Origin: Herbaspirillum sp. WKF16
GTDB taxonomy: Bacteria > Pseudomonadota > Gammaproteobacteria > Burkholderiales > Burkholderiaceae_D
NCBI RefSeq assembly: GCF_028993615.1
Contig: NZ_CP118632.1
Coordinates: 2,852,001-2,916,000, forward strand
DNA length: 64,000 nucleotides
Reading direction: 5' to 3'
In this document: positions 23,758-30,461 of the stretch, in pieces
Numbering within the stretch: position 1 is the first letter of the stretch
How the letters are laid out: every line of letters begins with the position of its first letter
The notes under the pieces: model-generated
The model's input: only the letters and a program-made list of their open reading frames with translations
Told to the model about the DNA's origin: nothing
The model's database searches: none
Made by a program: the position numbers and the translations under genes

Positions 23758-24426
23758 ATGGAAACCGCCAAGACACGTTCTGAGACCCTGCGCGAGTCGA
23801 TCGAGGAAATGATCGCCGTGGGCAAGCTGATACCGGGCCAGCACCTGGACGAGACCTCGCTGGCCGAGGAGTTCGGGGTATCGCGCACGCCGATCCGGGA
23901 AGCGCTGATCCAGCTGGCCTCGATGGGCATCGTCGAGATGCGCCCGCGGCGCGGCGCCATCGTGGCCGAGATCGGCCCGCAAAAGCTCATTGAAATGTTC
24001 GAGGTGATGGCCGAGTTCGAGGCCATGTGCGGCCGCCTGGCCGCGCGCCGTATGACGCCGGCCGAGCACGCCGAACTGCTGGCCGCGCACCAGGCCTGCA
24101 AGGCGGCGCGCGACGCCAGCGATCCGGACGCCTACTTCTACCTCAACGAGGTCTTCCACGACCACATCTACGCCGGCAGCCACAATACCTTCCTGGCCGA
24201 ACAGGCGCGCGCCCTGCACCGCCGCCTGCGCCCCTACCGCCGCTTGCAGCTGCGGGTGCGCGACCGCCTGAAGATGTCCTTCGACGAGCACGAGGCGGCG
24301 GTCAACGCCATCGTCGCGGGCGATGCGGAAAAGACGGTGGAAGTGCTGCGCCAGCACATCACGATCCAGGGCCAGCGCTTTGCCGACCTGGTGGCGTCGC
24401 TGCACCAGTTGAAAACGGCGGCCTGA
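23758..24426 (+). CDS. GntR family (FCD subfamily) regulator of the malonate operon, MdcY-like
   Basis: A 222-aa transcription factor. An N-terminal winged helix (about residues 8-75) includes LDETSLAEEFGVSRTPIREAL. The C-terminal FCD ligand domain (about 80-210) carries the metal-binding pattern: Asp/His in LNEVFHDHIYAGS, then SFDEHEAAV and LRQHI. It is divergent from the TRAP-mdc operon, which suggests it represses that operon until malonate or malonyl-CoA is present, as for MdcY. AAGGA lies before the ATG at 23758. Confidence 0.92.
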   Translation: METAKTRSETLRESIEEMIAVGKLIPGQHLDETSLAEEFGVSRTPIREALIQLASMGIVEMRPRRGAIVAEIGPQKLIEMFEVMAEFEAMCGRLAARRMTPAEHAELLAAHQACKAARDASDPDAYFYLNEVFHDHIYAGSHNTFLAEQARALHRRLRPYRRLQLRVRDRLKMSFDEHEAAVNAIVAGDAEKTVEVLRQHITIQGQRFADLVASLHQLKTAA

Positions 24427-24438
24427 AGCCGCCGCCTG

Positions 24439-25338
24439 CTACAGCTGGCGTTCGCTCTCGAAGAAGCGTTCGCTGCCATCCAGCGGATCGATGAAGAACA
24501 GCGATCGCGCCAGCAGCTTCAGCGGCTGGTCGAGGCGGTCGGCCACGCCTGCCGGCACGGCGTCGGGATAGAACAGGTCGTTGACGATGGGAATGCCCAG
24601 CGCCGCCATGTGCACACGCAACTGGTGGCGCCGGCCGGTGACCGGCTCCAGCCGGTACAAACCCAGCGCGCCGCGCGCCTCGATGAGCGAGAGATGGGTT
24701 TCCGAGTTGGGTTCGCCGGGCGCTTCGTGCATGCGGAAGAACTGCCCGGGCATCTCCACCACCCGGCTGCGGTGAACGCGCGGCAGCGCCAGGTCCGCGC
24801 GCAGCGGGGCGATCGCCTCGTATGCCTTGAACATGGAACGCTGCTGGAACATGGATTGGTATTTGCCGCGGCTGGCCGGATTGCGCGAGAACACGATCAC
24901 CCCGGCGGTCTCCCGGTCGAGGCGATGGATGGGCGCCAGGTCCTCGAAGCCGGTGGCTTTCTTCAGCCGCACCAGCAGCGTCTCCTGCACGAAGCGCCCG
25001 GTCGGGATCACCGGCAGGAAATGCGGCTTGTCGGCCACCACCAAGTGATCGTCCACGTGCAGGATTTTTTCCTCGACCGGAATGCGCGCCTCACCCTGCG
25101 GCAGCTCACGGTAGTAGAAGATGCAGTCGCCCGCGCGGTAAGGCGAATCCGGCCGCAGCGCCTCACCATGCTGGTTGCGCACCTCGCCGCGCAGCAGGCG
25201 CTCGCGCCAGGCCTGCGGCGGCACCGCGGTAAAACGCTCGGCAAGGAAAGACTGCATGTCGCGCCACGCTCCCGGCTGCAGCCAGAGATAGCTGGGCGAG
25301 AGCCCGTCGCGCACGGGCAGCGTCGGCGTAGGCCTCAT
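24439..25338 (-). CDS. RluA-family pseudouridine synthase
   Basis: A 299-aa RNA-modifying enzyme that isomerises uridine in rRNA or tRNA. The catalytic Asp is in HRLDRETAGV (Asp141). Other family blocks are VVADKPHFLPVIP, GRFVQETLLVRL and GLYRLEPVTGRRHQLRVHMAALGIPIVND. The N-terminal 85 residues look like an S4-type RNA-binding part. The target site cannot be told. Its ATG at 25338 overlaps the hipA stop by 4 bp (ATGA), so it is translated with the hipBA toxin-antitoxin genes. Confidence 0.93.
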   Translation of the reverse strand: MRPTPTLPVRDGLSPSYLWLQPGAWRDMQSFLAERFTAVPPQAWRERLLRGEVRNQHGEALRPDSPYRAGDCIFYYRELPQGEARIPVEEKILHVDDHLVVADKPHFLPVIPTGRFVQETLLVRLKKATGFEDLAPIHRLDRETAGVIVFSRNPASRGKYQSMFQQRSMFKAYEAIAPLRADLALPRVHRSRVVEMPGQFFRMHEAPGEPNSETHLSLIEARGALGLYRLEPVTGRRHQLRVHMAALGIPIVNDLFYPDAVPAGVADRLDQPLKLLARSLFFIDPLDGSERFFESERQL

Positions 25339-26672
25339 GCCGGCGCTCCGCCCTTGTTTGCCTTGCGCGCGGCGCGACGGCGCCAGGCGGCGACGCTGGC
25401 GTTGGCATCCAGGTGCGCCAGCAGCCGGGCGCGCTGGGCCTCGGTGAACGGCAACGCGGCGATCAGCGCCGGCCATTGCGTCATGGCGCGCTCCACGGTT
25501 TCCACCAGCACCGCCTGCAGCTTGGGTTCGGGCAGGCTCCAGATGTTGGCCAGGCGGCGCAGGATGGCCGGCGTGAGCAACTGCTTGCCCCTCTGCCCCG
25601 GCACGAAGGCCAGCGCATGGCCCTCGCCGCCGACATAGGCGGCATAGGCGACGATGTCATAGGCGGGCGACAATGCCGCCTCCTGCGGCGTGCGGTAGAG
25701 CAGGCTGAAGTTCTTCAGGTGAGCGTCGAAATTGCCCAGCAGTTCGTTGACCTTGATCCGGCGCAGCAGCTCGAACACGTCCTCCACCCCGCGCGCGCTG
25801 CGCTCGGCCAGCACCACGCCGATGGCGGCATAGGTGCCGGCGTACTTGGCGCCGGGCGCGGTGCCGGTGACCTGGGCGAAATCCTCCATGTGCCGGCGCC
25901 CGGTGGGGGTGTCGGCGTCGCGGTCGAAACGATGCACCAGCAGGAAGCGGCTGGCGTCGTTGCGCAGGCCGAACGGCAGGTGTTCGGCGATCGCCGACAG
26001 CGGCTCCAGCTCGAATCCGCAGACGTCCACGCCGGCGGCCGCCGCCAGCGTCAGCGAGGAAAACTCCACCTGCGGCATGTTGGGATAGTCGGTGGCCGGC
26101 AATTTGGCGATGAAGTGCGCGCCAGCGCGATCCCTGGAGCGCATCACGTAACGCCCGCCCGGCTCCTTCACCAGCGCCAGCTTGGGCTGCACGCCGGAAA
26201 GCGATTCCCCGTCCGGCGCCGGCAACTGGCCCGAGCTCATCTCGTAGCTGTCATGTCCCTGGCCCAGGAGGCGGCCCAGGCGGCGCTCGTCCAGCTCCTC
26301 GGCCACGGCCGAGACGTCGCCGGGGAGATCTTTTCCGCAGTAGGCCAGCAGGCCGAATTCGTCATCCGGCGCCAGGCCCGCGCGCTGCACCAGGTGCTTG
26401 CGCAGCTGGCCTTCCGGCAACAGGTTCTGGAAGAACGGCGGCAGGCCGCCCCGGCCGTCGCCGCGGTTGGCGGCCAGCGTCGGGTCGAGCAGTTGGAGGC
26501 GGGTGCGCTCCTCGGTGGAGGCGCAATAGAGCTGCGAGAGAATGGGCCGGCCCCCCCCCTGCAGGGCGTAATCGTCGTCGAAACGGAAGTAGCAGCGGCC
26601 GTCGTCCAGCGCGAACAGCGAGCCGGCATCCACCGTGCCCAGGCGGATGCGCAGGGAGCGCAGCATGCTCAT
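25335..26672 (-). CDS. hipA: HipA family serine/threonine kinase toxin
   Basis: A 445-aa protein, close to E. coli HipA in length (440 aa), a kinase that phosphorylates glutamyl-tRNA synthetase and causes growth arrest and persistence. The N-terminal HipA_N region (LRSLRIRLGTVDAGSLFA) is followed by the P-loop-like SLSGVQPKLALV, the catalytic loop LLGNFDAHLKNFSLL and the metal-binding SPAYDIVAYA. All key residues seem intact, so it should be active. It overlaps hipB by 4 bp upstream and the pseudouridine synthase by 4 bp downstream. Its cellular target here is unknown. Confidence 0.93.
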   Translation of the reverse strand: MSMLRSLRIRLGTVDAGSLFALDDGRCYFRFDDDYALQGGGRPILSQLYCASTEERTRLQLLDPTLAANRGDGRGGLPPFFQNLLPEGQLRKHLVQRAGLAPDDEFGLLAYCGKDLPGDVSAVAEELDERRLGRLLGQGHDSYEMSSGQLPAPDGESLSGVQPKLALVKEPGGRYVMRSRDRAGAHFIAKLPATDYPNMPQVEFSSLTLAAAAGVDVCGFELEPLSAIAEHLPFGLRNDASRFLLVHRFDRDADTPTGRRHMEDFAQVTGTAPGAKYAGTYAAIGVVLAERSARGVEDVFELLRRIKVNELLGNFDAHLKNFSLLYRTPQEAALSPAYDIVAYAAYVGGEGHALAFVPGQRGKQLLTPAILRRLANIWSLPEPKLQAVLVETVERAMTQWPALIAALPFTEAQRARLLAHLDANASVAAWRRRAARKANKGGAPA

Positions 26673-26977
26673 GGCCGCCCGCCCTCGTCCATCAGTTGCT
26701 GCAGGCGCTGCGCCAGCTCGGTCTGGCTGCCCGCGCCGCTCCCGGCCGCCTCGGCGGCGCGCATCTGCGCGGCCTGCCGCGGCACCAGCAGCAGCTCCAG
26801 CCCCAGCTCGCCGCACAGCGACAGCAGCTTGCCCAGCTCGATATTGCCGCGGCCGGTCTCCAGCGCCAGCAAGGTGTTGCGATGCATGCCGGCCAGGCCG
26901 GCCAGCTCGATGGCGGTAAGGCCGCGCGCCTTGCGGGCGCTGCGGATGCGTGCGCCGATGTCTTGAAGGCTTGTCAT
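26669..26977 (-). CDS. hipB: HipB-like antitoxin, XRE-type helix-turn-helix
   Basis: A 102-aa DNA-binding antitoxin. The helix-turn-helix lies at about residues 7-60 (IGARIRSARKARGLTAIELAGLAGMHRNTLLALETGRGNIELGKLL, given here only as a region), then come a short helical part and a polar C-terminal tail of the kind that flanks HipA. It should neutralise HipA and repress its own promoter. The ATG at 26977 gives MTSLQDIGARI; an in-frame TTG at 27001 lies inside the predicted operator. It is the first gene of hipB-hipA-pseudouridine synthase. Confidence 0.92.
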   Translation of the reverse strand: MTSLQDIGARIRSARKARGLTAIELAGLAGMHRNTLLALETGRGNIELGKLLSLCGELGLELLLVPRQAAQMRAAEAAGSGAGSQTELAQRLQQLMDEGGRP

Positions 26978-26978
26978 T

Positions 26979-27071
26979 TTATTGACCAATAAATTGTTCA
27001 ATTGATTATATGAACATCATATTAGTCATTGATCGAGCTCTTGTCCATATCATCTATTCTATTGGTCATTA
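26979..27071. promoter_or_regulatory. Promoter/operator region of hipBA
   Basis: An AT-rich tract with TTATTGACCAATAA (26979-26992), a palindrome with arms TTATTG/AATAA, directly in front of the hipB ATG. A second copy, TATTGGTCATTA (27060-27071), lies about 80 bp upstream and matches the reverse complement of the first at 11 of 12 positions. Spaced copies like this fit autoregulation by an XRE-type antitoxin. Confidence 0.55.
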
Positions 27072-27126
27072 AACATAACAGCCAATTAAATGGTCGTTTT
27101 GTCAGGCAAGCTCAACTGCGGGAGAC

Positions 27127-27158
27127 AAAAAAAATCGCAGCCCGAAGGCTGCGATTTT
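27127..27158 (-). terminator. Terminator of the first YjfB-like peptide gene
   Basis: AAAATCGCAGCC-cgaa-GGCTGCGATTTT is a perfect hairpin; on the minus strand a T run follows. Confidence 0.88.
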
Positions 27159-27177
27159 CAAACCCGACATGAAGCGA

Positions 27178-27366
27178 TCAGGCGGTCGTGTTGATATTGC
27201 GACCGATGTTCGGGTTGGCAGGCACCGGCGGCAGCGCCTGCAGCACGCCGATTGCCGCTGCGGCTTGCGTATTGAGCGCCTTCTTGAGCATCAGGACGTT
27301 GACCTGGTCAGAGGTCCGCGCCGATGCCATGCTGGTGGCCTGTGCTGCGATTTGCGTAACATCCAT
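27178..27366 (-). CDS. YjfB family protein (putative motility-related peptide)
   Basis: A 62-aa protein starting MDVTQIAAQATSMASARTSDQ, with VNVLMLKKALNTQAAAAIGVLQALP and the end NIGRNINTTA, which is the YjfB pattern found next to or co-regulated with flagellar genes in some bacteria. Its biochemical function is not known. AGGAG lies 6 nt before the ATG at 27366. It has its own terminator and a paralogue 300 bp away. Confidence 0.85.
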   Translation of the reverse strand: MDVTQIAAQATSMASARTSDQVNVLMLKKALNTQAAAAIGVLQALPPVPANPNIGRNINTTA

Positions 27367-27616
27367 AAACGACTCCTGTTGAGGGAAGGTCACCATCCGG
27401 CCGTATTGCGCCGGACAGTATCTGCATAACGGCATTCAAACCTGTTTCTTTACGTCAATCAAGAAATTTAAAGACATGAAGCGACGGCGCTTTGCCGCGC
27501 TTTTCACATTTCCCGCATGAAACAGCAAGAAAAGGCAGAAGCCGCTTAGGTTTGACGCCGTCGGCCCGATTTGTTCGAAGCGCGGCCTTGGGAAGCGTCA
27601 TTGCCGCCCATATAAC

Positions 27617-27645
27617 AAAAAAAATCGCACCCCGAAGGATGCGAT
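27617..27645 (-). terminator. Terminator of the second YjfB-like peptide gene
   Basis: ATCGCAccCC-gaa-GGatGCGAT resembles the terminator at 27131-27158. One pair is a U-G wobble only when read on the minus strand, and a T run follows there, so it serves the leftward gene. Confidence 0.75.
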
Positions 27646-27666
27646 AAAAAAAACAACGGTGCCAAG

Positions 27667-27855
27667 CTAGGCGAACGTATTGATGATGCGGCCGATGCTG
27701 GTGTTGGACGGCAACCGCGCAATTGCCGCTGCCGTATCGATCACTTCATCGGCCGCCTTCTTGGCTACCTTGGTCAGGTCCACCCCGACGGACTGCGCCG
27801 CCTTGTCGGCCAGCCAGGCCGTCGCGGCGCCGGCGGCGATAGTTGCTATCTCCAT
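27667..27855 (-). CDS. 62-aa YjfB-like paralogue
   Basis: A 62-aa protein, MEIATIAAGAATAWLADKAAQ, ending SIGRIINTFA. The ending matches NIGRNINTTA of the neighbouring YjfB protein, and both are the same length and each is followed by a similar terminator. The middle differs, with Lys/Asp-rich DLTKVAKKAADEVIDTAAAIARL. AGGAG lies 6 nt before the ATG. It is likely an old duplicate that has diverged. Function unknown. Confidence 0.7.
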   Translation of the reverse strand: MEIATIAAGAATAWLADKAAQSVGVDLTKVAKKAADEVIDTAAAIARLPSNTSIGRIINTFA

Positions 27856-28051
27856 GAGAACTCCTTTGTTGAAGGTGCAACCGGGCCATGCGCAGAGGGC
27901 TTGCGGGTATGCCGCCCGCTCTTTACGTCATGGCTAAGCATGTTAGCGGCAGGCAGGCCCCACCCTTAACAGTGATTGCCGTGTCCTTACCTTAATTTGC
28001 AGGTGTTAACAAATCGGGAGCGATCCGCAGCTGAGCGGATCGGAGAGGCGC

Positions 28052-28912
28052 TCACCTGGCCGGTTGCGGCGCCGGCGCCAGCTGTTCATAGACCGAGCTG
28101 GCAATACGCGACAGCTCGTTCCTGGCAATGCCGCCGGAGAGCGCATAGCCGAACTGGCCGTCGATCCAGTAGAAGACGTTGAGCTTGTCCTCCTGGGCAA
28201 AGCGGAAGCCCGTGCCCTGGCTTTGCACCTGGTCGCGCGATACATACAGGGTCAGCCGCTGGCCGCCGGCGTCCTGGTACATGAACTGCGCCACCGGCCC
28301 GCTCTGGCCGGGCAAGAGGCGTCCGCCGATCAGGTCGTAGCCCAGCGGCGCCAGCTTGGGCGCACGCACATTGGCGCCGATGCGGCGCGAAAGCCAGGTG
28401 ACCAGGGCCTGCTCCTGGTCTGCGCCAACCTCCACCGGGCGGCGCAGGTCGGGGCTGTAGACGTTATGCGCGACCGCCGCCTGGCGCGCCAGCGTGATGG
28501 GCGCTACCGCCACCATCGGCGAGTGTGCGCCTGGCATCCATTGCATGCCGCCCTCGCCGGCCGCATCGCGCAGCAGCCAGCCGCCTATGCCGCCGGCCAG
28601 CGCGATCAGCAGCATGGCAGCATGGCGCAGCCAGGCGCTACCGTTGGCCGCAGCGCCGGCCCGATCCAGGCGACGACGCCCGCCGGTGCGCGAAAAACCG
28701 GTCAGCCGCGGCGGCGGCGGCTCGTCCAGCACTTCATCGAACAAGCCGTGCAGCGCCTCGTTTTGCCCGCGCCAGGCGCGCACGCGCTCCAGCGCGTCGG
28801 CATTGCCCGGGTCCTGCGCCAGCCAGGCAGCCACCTCCTGCGCGCGCGCAGCCGGCAACTGGCCGTCGACATAGGCGTGCAGATCGTTCTCGCTGATTGC
28901 CGGCATCGTCAT
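28052..28912 (-). CDS. Anti-sigma factor, membrane-bound, cognate to the adjacent ECF sigma factor
   Basis: A 286-aa protein. The N-terminal cytosolic part (SENDLHAYVDGQLPAARAQEVAAWL) is the usual anti-sigma helix bundle. One transmembrane helix lies at about residues 96-115 (HAAMLLIALAGGIGGWLL), and a 170-aa periplasmic domain follows. The Cys ligands of the zinc-binding (ZAS, HxxxCxxC) subtype are missing, so thiol-redox sensing through zinc is unlikely. Its ATG overlaps the sigma factor stop (ATGA). It should hold the sigma factor inactive until an envelope signal arrives. Confidence 0.9.
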   Translation of the reverse strand: MTMPAISENDLHAYVDGQLPAARAQEVAAWLAQDPGNADALERVRAWRGQNEALHGLFDEVLDEPPPPRLTGFSRTGGRRRLDRAGAAANGSAWLRHAAMLLIALAGGIGGWLLRDAAGEGGMQWMPGAHSPMVAVAPITLARQAAVAHNVYSPDLRRPVEVGADQEQALVTWLSRRIGANVRAPKLAPLGYDLIGGRLLPGQSGPVAQFMYQDAGGQRLTLYVSRDQVQSQGTGFRFAQEDKLNVFYWIDGQFGYALSGGIARNELSRIASSVYEQLAPAPQPAR

Positions 28913-29472
28913 TTCACCACCTTCAAGGCAGTTGCGGCGAGCGCGCCGGAGTCCGGACGCGCGCCGCGCTCGCCGTCCAGCAGCAGCCGCAAGCGTTCAC
29001 GGCCGCGCGACAGGCGCGACATCACGGTGCCCACGGGAATGCCCAGGGTCGCCGCCACTTCTTCGTAGCGCATCTCTTCCAGCACCACCAGCAGGATGAT
29101 CTCGCGCTGCTCCTCGGGCAACAGCCGCAGCGCCGCTTCCAGGTCCAGCATCAGGCCGCGGTCGGCCGGCATGACGTAGGCCGACATCGCTTCCGGCTGG
29201 TCCAGCTCGACCGTAGGCAAGACCGGCTTCCTGCGCTGGTCGGCGTGCAGGTTGTGCATGATGGCGAACAGCCACGGACGCATGTCGCCGCCGCGCTGCC
29301 AGCTGTCCAGTTTTTGCCAGCCGCGCTCCAGGGTGTCCTGCACCAGGTCGTCGGCGGCATTGCGGTCGCCCACCAGGGCGCGGGCGTAGCGGCGCAGCCG
29401 CGGCAGGCAGGCGAGCATCAGCTGCTCGTCGGCCTGCCGCGCCTGGTCCTGCCTGGCCTTGCGTCCGAACAT
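28909..29472 (-). CDS. ECF RNA polymerase sigma factor (sigma-24 type)
   Basis: A 187-aa protein with regions 2 and 4 only. Region 2 has RYARALVGDRNAADDLVQDTLERGW and MRPWLFAIMHNLHADQRR; region 4 has LRLLPEEQREIILLVVLEEMRYEEVAATLGIPVGTVMSRLSRGR. The two parts are joined by a loop rich in acidic residues. It lies 22 bp after the small secreted protein and is coupled to its anti-sigma factor. The regulon is unknown, but the adjacent secreted protein may be a target. Confidence 0.93.
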   Translation of the reverse strand: MFGRKARQDQARQADEQLMLACLPRLRRYARALVGDRNAADDLVQDTLERGWQKLDSWQRGGDMRPWLFAIMHNLHADQRRKPVLPTVELDQPEAMSAYVMPADRGLMLDLEAALRLLPEEQREIILLVVLEEMRYEEVAATLGIPVGTVMSRLSRGRERLRLLLDGERGARPDSGALAATALKVVK

Positions 29473-29494
29473 GGCGGGCGGGTCCGGGGCAGGC

Positions 29495-29875
29495 TTAAGG
29501 CTTGACCACGTGCCAGATGTCCTTGAAGTTGTCGCCGCTGCGATCGCCCGCCTTCTTGTCCTGCTCGTACAGGTACAGCGGCTTGCCCTGGTAGGCCAGT
29601 TGGGCGCTGCCGTCGTCGCGGGTCACGGTCGAATACGGCGCGGCCGGCGTGCCCATCGGCGCGACCGGCGGCCACAGCTTGGCGCAAGGGCCGTTGCAGG
29701 CGCTCTTGCCGCTGTTGGCGGTGTCCTTGTCGAAGGTGTAGACGGTCATGCCACGGGCGTCGACCAGCACGCCGTCCATGGTCTTGACGCCGGCGCTCTG
29801 GGCCGAGGCGGTGAACGGTGCGGCGGCGCAGGCCAGTGCGCTCAGTGCGAAGAGGGAGGTAGCGAGCAGTCTCAT
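29495..29875 (-). CDS. Secreted repeat protein, COG4315 lipoprotein-like
   Basis: A 126-aa protein with a Sec signal peptide (about residues 1-25, ASAQSAG). The mature part has the Yx(F/W/Y)xxD-type repeats, seen as GMTVYTFDKDTANSGKSAC and GKPLYLYEQDKKAGD, plus ACNGPCAKLWPP with a Cys pair. Proteins of this family are predicted periplasmic or surface proteins, often found beside ECF sigma factors; their role is unknown. There is no lipobox Cys at the cleavage site, so it is probably soluble rather than a lipoprotein. It precedes the sigma factor gene by 22 bp. Confidence 0.87.
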   Translation of the reverse strand: MRLLATSLFALSALACAAAPFTASAQSAGVKTMDGVLVDARGMTVYTFDKDTANSGKSACNGPCAKLWPPVAPMGTPAAPYSTVTRDDGSAQLAYQGKPLYLYEQDKKAGDRSGDNFKDIWHVVKP

Positions 29876-29995
29876 GTCATTTCCTTTTCTTGGTCGGGTT
29901 GCGCGGTGTGCCTTACCCATGCCGAGGTATACGCGGCGCATGCCGCGATTATTCCCGCTCCCGGAAAATATTTCTTGCCCTGCCCGCGCCGCCGG

Positions 29996-30451
29996 TCAGC
30001 GGGTGACGGTATCGCGCTGCATCGGCGCCAGCAGGTACAGCAGGCGGTTCTGCGTGCGCGAAGCGATACCGTTTTTCTCCATGGCGATCTGCAGGTCTTC
30101 CACCAGCGCGTTGAAGTGGGCATTGGTCAGCTTCAGGCCCTGGTGCACTTCCTTCATGGGATCGCCGGTATAGATGCAGCCGCCGCCGCTGAGCTCGCAG
30201 AACTGCTCGACCAGCTTTTCGTCCAGGCGCTGCAGGTTGGTGCCGGCGAAGGTGTGGCGGATGCGCTCGTCGTCCAGCATCAGGGCGACGAAATCGCTGA
30301 CCACCTTCTTGATCACCGGCAGGCCGCCGAGATCGTTGAACAGCGCGGGATCGGCCACGGCTGCCTTGGGCGCGGGCGCCTGAGCCTGCGCCGTCGAGCA
30401 AAGAACCAGCAGGGCTGCCGCCAGCGGCAGGAAAATCTTGCGTGACATCAT
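29996..30451 (-). CDS. Group I truncated hemoglobin with signal peptide
   Basis: A 151-aa 2-over-2 globin carrying an N-terminal signal peptide (to about residue 24, AQAQ), so the mature protein is probably periplasmic. The proximal His is visible in MKEVHQGLKLT (His103), and the fold blocks FAGTNLQRL and GDPM match mycobacterial trHbN. Aligned by eye to trHbN, the distal B10 Tyr is Val55 and E11 Gln is Leu80, giving an apolar pocket. GGAGG lies 5 nt before the ATG. It starts 10 bp after the DUF3034 gene and ends the cupredoxin/GGDEF-EAL/DUF3034 cluster. Confidence 0.9.
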   Translation of the reverse strand: MMSRKIFLPLAAALLVLCSTAQAQAPAPKAAVADPALFNDLGGLPVIKKVVSDFVALMLDDERIRHTFAGTNLQRLDEKLVEQFCELSGGGCIYTGDPMKEVHQGLKLTNAHFNALVEDLQIAMEKNGIASRTQNRLLYLLAPMQRDTVTR

Positions 30452-30461
30452 GGCGGCCTCC

